Positions 1-7,913 of a DNA stretch of 26,751 bases are shown piece after piece (within the stretch, counting starts at the first letter, position 1; every line of letters begins with the position of its first letter). A program made the translations under genes and the position numbers. This DNA comes from Holophagaceae bacterium (GTDB lineage: Bacteria; Acidobacteriota; Holophagae; Holophagales; Holophagaceae). The stretch covers positions 1 through 26,751 of the forward strand of contig JANXQX010000311.1 in NCBI GenBank assembly GCA_025353305.1, read 5' to 3'. Below the pieces are notes generated by a model. It made no database searches. It was not told the DNA's origin and saw nothing but the letters and a program-made list of their open reading frames with translations.

Positions 1-716
1 CGAGCGCCGGGTGGGCTACCCCGTCGCCAAGAGCACCATCTACCGCATGTTGGCCCGCCACGATTGGCGGAAGATCGCTCCTCGCCCCAGGCATCCGAAG
101 GCAGACCCGGCGGCGCAGGCCGCCTTTAAAAAAACTCGCAAACGAAGTGCAGGGAGAGGTTGAGCGGCAATCCAGGGAAGATCGTCAGGTCCGCCTGATG
201 TTCCAGGACGAGGGGCGTTTTGGGCTGTTGGGAGATCCACGCCGGTGCTGGGCGCCACGAGGTATCCGACCCGTGGTGGGTGCGCGATTGGTGCGCGAGT
301 ACACCTACGCCTTTTCCGCCGTCAGCCCGCATGACGGCGTCATGGACAGCCTCGTGCTGCCGTTCGTAAACGCGGAAACCATGTCGTTGTTCCTGGCCCT
401 GGTGGCTGAGCGCCACCCGGACGAATTCATCGTCATGGTTATGGATCAGGCTGGGTGGCACATCGCCGGGGACTTGGTGGTGCCGCACAACATGCGGATC
501 CTGTTCCTGCCACCCTACAGTCCCGAGTTGAATCCGGCTGAACACATCTGGAAAGCATTACGAGAGAACTGGTTCGCCAACACCGTGTTCAAGGGCATGG
601 GCGCGGTGATGAGCACACTCTGCCAGGGCATCCGCGCCATGGAGGCCGACCCCGTCCGAACCCGAAAATTGACCGGCTTTGATTGGATAACTTCTATTTC
701 ATTGAACGCGAAATAG
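1..716 (+). mobile_element. IS630-family insertion sequence, 5' end outside the window, transposase frame broken
   Basis: Two consecutive frames encode parts of one IS630/Tc1-type transposase. Positions 2-163 (frame 2) carry the end of the N-terminal DNA-binding part, reading YPVAKSTIYRMLARHDWRK. Positions 147-716 carry the DDE catalytic domain. The frames meet at TTT followed by seven A (128-134): skipping one base there, or making an A6 transcript, gives a continuous FKKLANEV reading. Frame changes resolved by ribosomal frameshifting or transcriptional slippage are known in some IS630 elements, so this may be a working element rather than decay. No right-end inverted repeat could be identified because the left end lies outside the window. 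Confidence 0.75.
147..716 (+). CDS. IS630-family transposase, DDE catalytic domain (second frame)
   Basis: This 189-residue frame holds the whole catalytic core of an IS630-type transposase, which cuts and joins DNA at the element's ends. The DDE triad is visible: D21 in LMFQDEGRFG, D100 in MVMDQAGWH and E132 in PPYSPELNPAEHIWKALREN, the last block being diagnostic of the family. The GTG at 147 is only where the open frame can formally start, and the real protein probably enters from the upstream frame (2-163) through the A7 tract at 128-134. It ends at TAG (714-716) and is followed by intergenic sequence and a hairpin. It borders the polysaccharide locus and may mark one edge of a mobile region. 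Confidence 0.8.
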   Translation: MQGEVERQSREDRQVRLMFQDEGRFGLLGDPRRCWAPRGIRPVVGARLVREYTYAFSAVSPHDGVMDSLVLPFVNAETMSLFLALVAERHPDEFIVMVMDQAGWHIAGDLVVPHNMRILFLPPYSPELNPAEHIWKALRENWFANTVFKGMGAVMSTLCQGIRAMEADPVRTRKLTGFDWITSISLNAK

Positions 717-822
717 TATGAAGGGGCGGATGCCGAGCCCGAGGGTGACGCCCCCAGCCACGACGATCGGCCCCGCCGGCCCCGGCCTCCTCGCCGGTCC
801 TAAGCGTCCAACTCATGCATGA

Positions 823-849
823 AGAAGAGGCCCAGTTCGGGCCTCTTCT
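823..849. terminator. Strong hairpin, probable bidirectional terminator
   Basis: An 11-bp perfect inverted repeat (823-833 AGAAGAGGCCC paired with 839-849 GGGCCTCTTCT) with a 5-base loop AGTTC lies between the convergent IS630 transposase and the fic gene. There is no long T-tract after the stem on either strand, so it is an imperfect match to a classical Rho-independent terminator. Its place between two convergent genes supports a shared terminator. The rest of 717-942 shows no gene. Confidence 0.6.
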
Positions 850-942
850 CATATGGGGGAAAGCACAAAAAAATATTTGCCGGTGATAAACGGTGACCCC
901 CCGGCAAGAGTCATCGGGGCCGCCCCGCTGCCAGCGCCACCC

Positions 943-2337
943 CTACGGGTTCCCGGTCCATTCCGCCTGAACCGGTTTCCATCCCTCGAACTCGGATGGA
1001 CGAAGTCCGTACCGGGGGTAGGTCCCTTCATTCAGATTCCTCAATTCCTGCGAGACCACCACCTGGAATCGGAGCCGGTCCTCGGTGGGAACCGCGGATG
1101 TCAGGTAGTCCGCGATGCCCTTTTGAACCTCCGGCACGGATCTGCTGGCGCGCACGATCTGCCGGACCGCCTCCCGCAGTTGCGCACGGTAGCGGAGCCG
1201 GAAGGGATCGGGTTCGCCCATGGATTTCCGGATCGCCTGGTACCGTTCGCTGGACCGCTGGTAGGCCCAGAGGTACACATCTCGCAGCGCCTCCACCCTG
1301 CGGTTTTCGTAAATCGCCAGAGTGCTCGCCAGATAAGCCTCCCTTGGCACATCCGAGAAGGAGAGTGGCTGGAGGTTGTGCTTCAACAGAGGCAGGTTGG
1401 CCGCCAGTCGCGATGTGCGCTTGTTCGCATCCGCGAAGGGCTGCAGGTAGGGGAGGTGAACCAAAAGGAAGAACGATTGCTCGAAGGGATCCTGGATCGT
1501 ATGGACCGTGAGGAGCAGCTGCTCGAAGATCTCCTCGATGAGCTGTGGCACCGCGAGCGGCACGTACACGCTGTCGCTGATGCTCACCGGCGATTGGCGC
1601 AGGCGCCCCTCATCCGCCGGATCGGGCAGCAGGTTGTCCGAGAGCATTCCGTGCAGCGCCCGCACGGTACCTGGCGACAGCGTGAGTTCCCCCGCACCTT
1701 CCACCAGGTATTCGATGGCCTGCTTGTGGTTCAGGATCATCTGGGTTTCCTGTGCGCTCTTGCCTTCCGGGGCCCCCCCCGCCTTGAAGAGGCGTTCCGT
1801 ATCCAGCAGTGAGTAAGTGTTCCCTTCGAGGCGGCTCGAGTTCCAGGACAGATCAATGAGCAGCCGTTCCAGCATCTGCCGCGCGTACGTGCCCGCCGGG
1901 GCCTCCGCTTCGGGCGTGTGGCCCAGGGCATGCAGTCGCGTTCGATACGCCTCGCCCAGGTAGAAGGTTTCATTGGGGCGGTAGGCATCAAGGAAGGGCC
2001 GCTCATATGTGCAGGGCGGGCGCTGGTCCCGGGGCCGATCCACCAAGGCCAGGACCTGGGCGCCCTCGGGGGAGTGTTCCCACACCGCCACCCGGATATC
2101 GGTGGGTGCGGCCGGTGCCATGGCCCCCATCACATAGCGCGTCCCCCGCGTGATCCCCACCTTCTGGATCCGCTGCCGCCGCTCCAGCGACTCCAGCCTG
2201 CGCCGGAAGCGCCAAGGTTCTTCCTCCTCCAGGCCCACGGCTTTCTGGAGCGCCTCTCGGGTCAGTCCCTCGCTGTGTCCGGCCAGCGTGGCCAGGATGG
2301 CGGCTTCCAGGTCGCGGGAGGCCTTTCGGATGGACAT
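943..2337 (-). CDS. Fic/DOC family protein with N-terminal winged-helix-like region and variant Fic motif
   Basis: This is a 464-residue Fic protein. Fic enzymes usually transfer AMP or another phosphate-containing group onto target proteins. The Fic motif lies at residues 299-310 as QPFADANKRTSR. The normal HPFx(D/E)GN(G/K)RxxR has a catalytic His where this protein has Gln299. An inhibitory-helix motif SSRLEG (167-172), of the (S/T)xxxE(G/N) type, precedes it, as in self-inhibited Fic proteins. The first ~75 residues look like a small DNA-binding winged helix (LTREALQKAVGL, then RRLESLERRQRIQKVG). The frame is open to 2748, but the start at 2337 is preferred because GGAG lies just upstream and because the extra N-terminal residues look random. 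Four 10-bp repeats sit immediately upstream, hinting at autoregulation. AMPylation activity is uncertain without the His. Confidence 0.85.
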   Translation of the reverse strand: MSIRKASRDLEAAILATLAGHSEGLTREALQKAVGLEEEEPWRFRRRLESLERRQRIQKVGITRGTRYVMGAMAPAAPTDIRVAVWEHSPEGAQVLALVDRPRDQRPPCTYERPFLDAYRPNETFYLGEAYRTRLHALGHTPEAEAPAGTYARQMLERLLIDLSWNSSRLEGNTYSLLDTERLFKAGGAPEGKSAQETQMILNHKQAIEYLVEGAGELTLSPGTVRALHGMLSDNLLPDPADEGRLRQSPVSISDSVYVPLAVPQLIEEIFEQLLLTVHTIQDPFEQSFFLLVHLPYLQPFADANKRTSRLAANLPLLKHNLQPLSFSDVPREAYLASTLAIYENRRVEALRDVYLWAYQRSSERYQAIRKSMGEPDPFRLRYRAQLREAVRQIVRASRSVPEVQKGIADYLTSAVPTEDRLRFQVVVSQELRNLNEGTYPRYGLRPSEFEGWKPVQAEWTGNP

Positions 2338-2353
2338 GGGAAGCTCCGGATTT

Positions 2354-2393
2354 GTTTGAAACAGTTTGAAACAGTTTGAAACTGATTGAAACA
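2354..2393. repeat. Four tandem 10-bp repeats upstream of fic (possible operator)
   Basis: Four units in a row, GTTTGAAACA, GTTTGAAACA, GTTTGAAACT and GATTGAAACA, occupy 2354-2393 with an exact 10-bp period. They end 16 bp from the fic start codon, just upstream of its ribosome binding site. A 10-bp spacing puts each unit on nearly the same face of the helix, as expected for cooperative protein binding. The Fic protein has its own winged-helix-like N-terminus, so it is a candidate ligand (inference). Confidence 0.65.
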
Positions 2394-2517
2394 ATACTCG
2401 TGTCTGAATTCTGTCGCTCAACTGGGAATAAAGGACTTGACCACGAAAATGACCCTGCCCTTTCCAGGCTCGTGACCTGACTGAAGATCCGCGAAGGTCG
2501 GGAATCAGGGCCGAGGG

Positions 2518-2700
2518 CACCGTGCCTACCGCCGCCGGATCCTGCTGGGCCCTTCCTACCGGGCCGACATGTGGGCGGAACTCGAGGCGACTCCTTCGCT
2601 GCCCGCCGCCGAGCTGGCGCGACGCACCTACGGATCCTTCGCCACGGCCTGGCATGTGAAGCACGACTGGCAAGTTCTCGCCGATGCCCAGGCCACCTAG
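2518..2700 (+). pseudogene. 3' remnant of an unidentified protein-coding gene
   Basis: An open frame ending in TAG at 2700 reads HRAYRRRILLGPSYRADMWA, then ELEATPSLPAAELARRTYGS, then FATAWHVKHDWQVLADAQAT. The composition and codon use are protein-like (GC-rich third positions), and it resembles the C-terminal end of a helix-turn-helix-containing protein. A stop (TGA 2482-2484) lies upstream and no start codon with a ribosome binding site is present, although an in-frame ATG sits inside the segment. I read it as the tail of a gene cut off by rearrangement next to fic. The family is not recognised. Confidence 0.45.
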
Positions 2701-2780
2701 GGATGCGTCCGTGGCACCACTTTGCCAGGAAGGCATGATCAAGAGCATCGGTTAGCCTTGAGGGAAGGAGCCCGTCTACG

Positions 2781-3680
2781 ATGAAAGTGCTCGTCATTGG
2801 ATCCTCCGGTTTCATGGGCCAGGCGCTGGTCTACAGGCTGCTGGAAGAAGGCCACGAGGTGGAGGCCTGGGACCGGCGGGAAGGCGAGGCCAGGCCCGGC
2901 CTCACCCTGCGAACGGTCGATCTGCTGGGCCCCGCACCCCTGCCCCGGCCCGCAGGAAAGCCCTGGGAGGCGGCCTTCCACTTGGCCGCCCACTCGGTTC
3001 CCGGCATCACCTGGACCCGGGAGTTGGTGCTGCAGAACCTCACCATGACCGCCCGGGCCTTCGACCACCTGGCCGAACACGCGCCCGGCTGCCGGGCGAT
3101 CTTCGCCTCCAGTGCCTTCGTGTACGCCCCGACGCCCGATCCCGTGCGCGAGGACGCCCCCCTGGGTTCCAGCCACCCCTACGCCCTTTCCAAGCAACTC
3201 GGTGAGGCCTGGGCCCTCAGCCATCGGAACGAGCTCCGGGTCTTCGTGGTCCGCCCCTTCAACCAGGTGGGCCCGGGGATGCCCCAGGGCCTGCTGGTGC
3301 CGGACCTGCTGGCCCGGATCCACTCGGGCGAGTCGCCCATACTGATGAGGGGGCGCAACGACCTTCGCGACTTCCTCGATTGGCGAGACGCCCTGGATGC
3401 CTACCTGACCCTGCTCACGGTGGACGCCCCCAGTGGCCGCATCTGGAATCTGTGTTCAGGAAAGGCCACCCCCGTAGCAGAGCTGGTCCACGCCGTCCTG
3501 GCTGCCCTACATCTGCCCGTGGACGTCCGCTTCGCGGATCCTGCTCAGCAGGCCCTGGTGGGCGATCCGACCCGGCTGATGGGGGACACGGGCTGGCGCC
3601 CTCGGCGCAGCCTGCAGGATACGGTCGCGGCCATCATTGAAGAATCCAACCGACCTGATGGCCCCTCTTCCGACCCGTAG
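2781..3680 (+). CDS. rmd: NAD(P)-dependent epimerase/reductase, probable GDP-4-dehydro-6-deoxy-D-mannose reductase
   Basis: This 299-residue extended SDR probably reduces GDP-4-keto-6-deoxymannose, the product of the Gmd encoded next to it, to GDP-D-rhamnose. The Rossmann motif GSSGFMG lies at 7-13, the catalytic Ser at about 111 (FASSAFVY) and Tyr134/Lys138 in PYALSK. The segments RPFNQVGPG and RDFLDWRDALDAY are like those of Rmd proteins. The start ATG follows GGAAGGAG. It is the first gene of the plus-strand operon and is 58 bp from gmd. A GDP-6-deoxy-D-talose or other C4-reductase product is possible, since stereochemistry cannot be read from the sequence. Confidence 0.75.
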   Translation: MKVLVIGSSGFMGQALVYRLLEEGHEVEAWDRREGEARPGLTLRTVDLLGPAPLPRPAGKPWEAAFHLAAHSVPGITWTRELVLQNLTMTARAFDHLAEHAPGCRAIFASSAFVYAPTPDPVREDAPLGSSHPYALSKQLGEAWALSHRNELRVFVVRPFNQVGPGMPQGLLVPDLLARIHSGESPILMRGRNDLRDFLDWRDALDAYLTLLTVDAPSGRIWNLCSGKATPVAELVHAVLAALHLPVDVRFADPAQQALVGDPTRLMGDTGWRPRRSLQDTVAAIIEESNRPDGPSSDP

Positions 3681-3738
3681 GTTGGGGATTTGAGACCCAT
3701 CGATTAAACTAATTTCTTTGTGTTTGTTCGGAGCCACC

Positions 3739-4782
3739 ATGACGAAAACAGCCTTGATCACCGGTATCACCGGCCAGGACGGCAGCTACCTGGCGGAGCT
3801 GCTGCTCGCCAAGGGCTACCAGGTTCATGGCATCGTGCGCCGCTCCAGCCTCTTCAACACGGATCGCATCGACCACCTGCACGTGGGCGAGACCCCGAAC
3901 CCGGACTTCCATCTGCACTACGGCGACCTGTCGGACGCGGGCGCGCTGCGCAATGTGCTGGACGAGGTCCAGCCCGATGAGGTCTACAACCTGGGCGCCC
4001 AGAGCCACGTCCGGGTGAGCTTCGACCAGCCCGAGTACACGGTGGACGTGGTGGGCGTGGGCGTCATCCGGTTGCTGGAGGCCATCCGCAGCTTCATGAA
4101 GCACAGTGGCAAGAAGATCCGCTTCTACCAGGCCGGCAGCTCCGAGATGTTCGGCAGCGCCAAGCCCCGGCAGCACGAAGGCACCCGCTTCGAGCCCCGC
4201 AGTCCCTATGCCTGCGCCAAGGTCTATGCCCACTACCAGGTGATCAACCATCGGGAAAGCTACGGCCTCTTCGCCTGCAATGGCATCCTCTTTAACCACG
4301 AAAGCCCTCGCCGCGGCGAGACCTTCGTCACCCGCAAGATCACCCGGGCCGCCACGCGCATCAAGCTGGGCCTGCAGGAGAAGCTGTGGCTGGGCAACCT
4401 CGACGCCAAGCGGGACTGGGGCTTCGCGGGCGACTACGTGGAGGCCATGTGGCGCATGCTCCAGCAGGACGCGCCGGACGACTACGCGGTGGCCACCGGC
4501 GAGAGCATCAGCATCCGCGACTTCCTGGGCCTCACCTTCGGCCGCCTCGACCTGGACTGGCAGCAGCACGTGGAGATCGACCCCCGCTATTTCCGGCCCG
4601 CCGAGGTGGATCACCTCGAAGGCGACCCCGGCAAGAGCCGCAAGCTGCTGGGCTGGGAGCCCAAGACCGACATCCGCACCCTGGCCGCCATGATGGTGGA
4701 TTCCGACCTCAAGCTGGCCCAGAAGGAGCTGGTGCTCCGCGAGGCCGGCCATGCCGAGGCACCCCGGGCGGGATACCGATGA
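3739..4782 (+). CDS. gmd: GDP-mannose 4,6-dehydratase
   Basis: Converts GDP-D-mannose to GDP-4-dehydro-6-deoxy-D-mannose in the cytoplasm, the common precursor of GDP-D-rhamnose and GDP-L-fucose. The protein has 347 residues, normal for Gmd. It has the NADP-binding [13 protein letters not shown] (8-20), the catalytic region AGSSEMFG (132-139) with Tyr157/Lys161 in [12 protein letters not shown], and the family signature [23 protein letters not shown]. The frame is open from 3718, but ATG at 3739 has GGAG five bases upstream and begins the conserved sequence. Its stop overlaps the next start in ATGA (4779-4782). With the rmd-like gene before it, D-rhamnose is the likely end product; no fucose synthase is seen. 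Confidence 0.95.
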   Translation: MTKTALITGITGQDGSYLAELLLAKGYQVHGIVRRSSLFNTDRIDHLHVGETPNPDFHLHYGDLSDAGALRNVLDEVQPDEVYNLGAQSHVRVSFDQPEYTVDVVGVGVIRLLEAIRSFMKHSGKKIRFYQAGSSEMFGSAKPRQHEGTRFEPRSPYACAKVYAHYQVINHRESYGLFACNGILFNHESPRRGETFVTRKITRAATRIKLGLQEKLWLGNLDAKRDWGFAGDYVEAMWRMLQQDAPDDYAVATGESISIRDFLGLTFGRLDLDWQQHVEIDPRYFRPAEVDHLEGDPGKSRKLLGWEPKTDIRTLAAMMVDSDLKLAQKELVLREAGHAEAPRAGYR

Positions 4783-5954
4783 GCCCGCCTCGCCCGATCC
4801 ATATCCTCCATGCAGCGAAGATCTACCCACCACCCTTTGGTGGCATTGAGACTGTGCTTGAAAAGCTGACTCAGGGGATTTCTGATTACGACCCAACCGC
4901 TCAGTTGGACGTCTTGGCGACTCACCCCGCTCCCCCTTCCCACCAGGATTTTCGGAATGGGCGGATTAAAATCGATCGAATTAGATCCATTGCGCAGATC
5001 GCCCGCACACCAATTGCCCTTGGCTACACCAAGGCCCTTAGGAAGAGCCAAGCCGACTTGTTTCATTTTCATTTCCCATATCCCTGGGCGGAATTGTCTT
5101 ATTTGATTTCGGGGGTCAAAAGACCGTACGTTGTCTCCTACCATTCAGACGTGGTCAGGCAGAAGAACCTATTAAAGCTCTGGGAACCGTTCATGCAGCG
5201 ATTTTTAGATGGTGCTGCAAGGGTAGTTGTAGCCAGCCCTCACATAATTAAAGATTCTTTAGTTCTACAAAAACTGGCGCCAAATAAAATCAGCATTATT
5301 CCTTATGGCATTGAAACTGATACTTTTATCCCCACTAACGAGTCCATAAAGGCATCAGAAGAGCTTAGGATTCGCTTGGCAGGGAATGGTCCATTGATCT
5401 TCTTTTTGGGTCGCCTCGTATACTACAAGGGCGTCGAAGTTCTCATCGAAGCCATGCAGACTCTTGATGCTCATCTTGTTATCGGAGGAGAGGGGCCTCT
5501 TCGAAACGACCTCCAATCGGCAGTACATGCTGCCGGTCTGGAGGCCAAAATCACATTTGCCGGAAGCATTCCATCCGAGGCCCTCCCTCTCTACTACCAG
5601 GCCTCCGATCTATTCGTACTCCCCTCAACGGATACATCCGAGGCTTTTGGCATGGTCATGCTTGAAGCACACGCGAGCGGAATACCCGTAATCTGCACCA
5701 ATCTTCCAACTGGTATGGTGTTCGTTAATCAACACGAGAAGACAGGACTCTGCGTCCCACCTCGCGATCCCAGAGCTCTGTCGGAGGCCATCCAAGTCTT
5801 GATTTCTAACCCGGATCTACGAAAATCTATGGGCGCATTCGCTCAAACGCGTGCCATCCACGACTTTGATACGCGCATTATGAGTCAGCGGTACCATCAG
5901 CTGTACCGTGACATTTTGTCGACATCCCAAAATGGGAGTGGCGCCTGTGCCTGA
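4779..5954 (+). CDS. Glycosyltransferase family 4
   Basis: This 391-residue GT-B enzyme probably adds one sugar of the repeat unit to a lipid-linked acceptor at the inner membrane. The N-terminal acceptor domain has [15 protein letters not shown] (16-30), and the donor domain has [19 protein letters not shown] and the E-x7-E motif (E288, E296) in [18 protein letters not shown]. The start overlaps the gmd stop by 4 bp, so the genes are translationally coupled. The frame runs upstream through gmd as far as 4386, but that extension is a shadow of gmd. Base composition falls visibly at the gmd/GT border. Donor could be GDP-D-rhamnose (inference from position). Confidence 0.9.
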   Translation: MSPPRPIHILHAAKIYPPPFGGIETVLEKLTQGISDYDPTAQLDVLATHPAPPSHQDFRNGRIKIDRIRSIAQIARTPIALGYTKALRKSQADLFHFHFPYPWAELSYLISGVKRPYVVSYHSDVVRQKNLLKLWEPFMQRFLDGAARVVVASPHIIKDSLVLQKLAPNKISIIPYGIETDTFIPTNESIKASEELRIRLAGNGPLIFFLGRLVYYKGVEVLIEAMQTLDAHLVIGGEGPLRNDLQSAVHAAGLEAKITFAGSIPSEALPLYYQASDLFVLPSTDTSEAFGMVMLEAHASGIPVICTNLPTGMVFVNQHEKTGLCVPPRDPRALSEAIQVLISNPDLRKSMGAFAQTRAIHDFDTRIMSQRYHQLYRDILSTSQNGSGACA

Positions 5955-6864
5955 ATTGGAATCATCGTCGGCGCAAGTTATGCAGCACGAAATTAAGCTA
6001 GGTTCGGTTGGCGTCGTTGTCTTGAACTTCAAGAAACCGATTCTATCTGTAGCGTGCATTAGAAGTTTGCTGATGCAAGCCTACCCAGATTTAGCAATCT
6101 TGATTGTTGACAACGCTTCCAATGACGGATCTGTGGATCTATTTCGGTCCGAATTTCCAGGAATCCCTCTTATTGAATCCAAGTCAAATCTTGGCTATGC
6201 CGGTGGTAACAATCTGGGCATCAATCGATTTTTGAAGGAAGCCAAAGAGTTTATTTGGGTGCTGAACAACGACACAGTTGCCCCACCGGATACTCTGCAG
6301 CACTTGGTGAAGGCCCTGCATGCCAACCCGCAATGGGGCGCAGCCGGGTCGCACATTAAGGCCATCGATAAACCTCTATCGACCATACAATTGGGAGGTG
6401 GAAGGATTTCGCTCCGGTCAGGCTTAAATAGAGCCATCGTAAATTCGGCAGATCTTCCTGGCCTCAATTACCTAACTGGCTGCAGCCTTCTGATTCGCAC
6501 CCAAGCCTTGCGTGAAGTCGGTTTGATGGACGAGAACTACTTTCACTATTGGGAAGATGTCGATATCTCCTTTCGAATGCGAAATGGAAATTGGACACTT
6601 GGATATGTACCGGATTCAATCATCTACCACCATGATGGGGGCACCTTAGCTACTAATTCCCCTCGAGCCGCCTTTTTTTTCAGCAGGAGCATTGTTCGCT
6701 TCTGTCTAAGGAATTTATGCCATCGATTTACACCTATCCTTATTTCGACTGTCTTGAGAATCAGCAAAGCGCTGGTACATCTGCGTTTCGACATCGCTCT
6801 AGCTGTGCTTCGAGGAGTGTATCAAGGAATCCGGCACTATCCTCGAGCCTATAAGAATGAATAG
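5932..6864 (+). CDS. Glycosyltransferase family 2, rhamnosyltransferase-like
   Basis: A 310-residue GT-A enzyme. Visible signatures are VGVVVLNFKKP (26-36), IVDNASNDGSVDLF (58-71), the SNLGYAGGNNLGI stretch (85-97), the nucleotide-sugar/metal site LNNDT (111-115) and the acceptor-side YFHYWEDVDISFRMR. This arrangement is typical of WbbL/RfbN-like rhamnosyltransferases that act on O-antigen repeat units. The start is uncertain: GTG 5908, ATG 5932 and ATG 5980 are all possible and none has a strong Shine-Dalgarno sequence. I use 5932, which overlaps the previous gene by 23 bp. Sugar specificity cannot be read off directly. Confidence 0.88.
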   Translation: MGVAPVPELESSSAQVMQHEIKLGSVGVVVLNFKKPILSVACIRSLLMQAYPDLAILIVDNASNDGSVDLFRSEFPGIPLIESKSNLGYAGGNNLGINRFLKEAKEFIWVLNNDTVAPPDTLQHLVKALHANPQWGAAGSHIKAIDKPLSTIQLGGGRISLRSGLNRAIVNSADLPGLNYLTGCSLLIRTQALREVGLMDENYFHYWEDVDISFRMRNGNWTLGYVPDSIIYHHDGGTLATNSPRAAFFFSRSIVRFCLRNLCHRFTPILISTVLRISKALVHLRFDIALAVLRGVYQGIRHYPRAYKNE

Positions 6865-6911
6865 CGGTCGCTCCGGCGTTGTTTCATTTCGTTACGAATA
6901 AAAGGAATTTT

Positions 6912-7913
6912 ATGAATCCCATTTTCGTGAACCTACGCTGCATGCAAAGACGCCTGACAGGTGTCCAACGCTATACCCAAGAAACCACCTCCCGACTGAA
7001 ACTGCCATGGAAGGGGCTCTCACCAAGGCATACCTTAGGACATGTTGCAGGTCCGCTATGGGACCAAGTGATCCTTCCAGTGAAGGCCAAATCGGGATTA
7101 CTCTGGAGCCCAGCCAATACCGGCCCGATCATGCACCCTCAGCACATCGTAACTATCCATGATCTGGCGGTCCTGAAGAAGGAACCTTGGTTTTCCCAGG
7201 CCTTCCAACAATATTATTCTTTTGTCATTCCGAAATTGGTACAAAACGCTAAATATATAATCACAGATTCCAATTTCATTCGCTCGGAGATCCTCTCTAA
7301 GTTTGATGTAGAGGAGAATAGAGTTGAAGTATGTCCCTGCGGGGTAGATGGAAAATTTTTCGTAGAATCGACTCCAAATACAGATAAACCTTATCTTCTT
7401 ACTGTCAGTAGCATGGATCCCAGAAAGAATCTTCCACGCCTTTTCCATGCTTGGGAAAAAGTTCACCATCGTTTTCCAGATTTGGAATTAAGAGTAGTCG
7501 GTGGCAATTCATCCATTTTCAAGGGGATTGACTTTTCACGAGTCAAAGGAAGTAATATCCAGTTCCTTGGCAATATTTCTGATGCAGCACTCCTTGATCA
7601 ATATCGGGCAGCCACGGCCTTCCTCTATCCTTCTCTTTATGAAGGCTTCGGCCTTCCAGTGATCGAAGCGATGGCTGCCGGACTGCCGGTGTTAACATCA
7701 GAAAATTCATCCATGTCAGAGGTTACAGGTAAGTGCGCGATTCTAGTGGATCCATTTTCGGAAGAATCGATTATAGCTGGGATCATCCACCTAGTTGAGT
7801 CAACAAACCTACGTCTATCTCTTAGCATTTCTGGGAAGGAAATCGCGCACGAATTTTCGTGGGACCGCACCGCGAGAGCTGTATCTAGTGTTTTAATCAA
7901 GCACACAAGATAA
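6912..7913 (+). CDS. Glycosyltransferase family 4
   Basis: This 333-residue GT-B protein resembles mannosyl/rhamnosyl-transferases of O-antigen clusters. N-terminal motifs are RRLTGVQRYTQE (13-24) and IVTIHDLAVL; C-terminal motifs are LLTVSSMDPRKNLPRLFHAW (162-181) and the E-x7-E pair (E244, E252) in SLYEGFGLPVIEAMAAGLPV. ATG 6912 is chosen because AAGGA lies upstream and the conserved sequence starts there. It is the last gene of the plus-strand operon. Its TAA (7911-7913) directly touches the stop of the convergent wzy-like gene (7914-7916), leaving no room for a conventional terminator between them. Confidence 0.9.
   Translation: MNPIFVNLRCMQRRLTGVQRYTQETTSRLKLPWKGLSPRHTLGHVAGPLWDQVILPVKAKSGLLWSPANTGPIMHPQHIVTIHDLAVLKKEPWFSQAFQQYYSFVIPKLVQNAKYIITDSNFIRSEILSKFDVEENRVEVCPCGVDGKFFVESTPNTDKPYLLTVSSMDPRKNLPRLFHAWEKVHHRFPDLELRVVGGNSSIFKGIDFSRVKGSNIQFLGNISDAALLDQYRAATAFLYPSLYEGFGLPVIEAMAAGLPVLTSENSSMSEVTGKCAILVDPFSEESIIAGIIHLVESTNLRLSLSISGKEIAHEFSWDRTARAVSSVLIKHTR

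Noticed and set aside
853..1812. Long plus-strand open frame opposite fic
   Set aside because: It is the antisense shadow of the Fic coding region, with no family motif or ribosome binding site; the opposite strand has Fic signatures.
2354..2393. Possible CRISPR repeats
   Set aside because: The units are 10 bp with no spacers, so the pattern is a simple tandem repeat.
2338..2748. N-terminal extension of Fic to 601 residues
   Set aside because: The added part runs through the tandem repeats and the antisense of a gene remnant and shows no conserved sequence; ATG 2337 has a ribosome binding site.
4386..4778. Upstream extension of the first glycosyltransferase into gmd
   Set aside because: Low-complexity Arg/Gly/Pro-rich translation of gmd in the wrong frame; the ATG at 4779 overlaps the gmd stop.
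3709..4896. 395-residue minus-strand open frame
   Set aside because: Antisense of gmd, rich in Gly/Ala/Val/His as GC-rich shadows are; gmd is certain on the plus strand.
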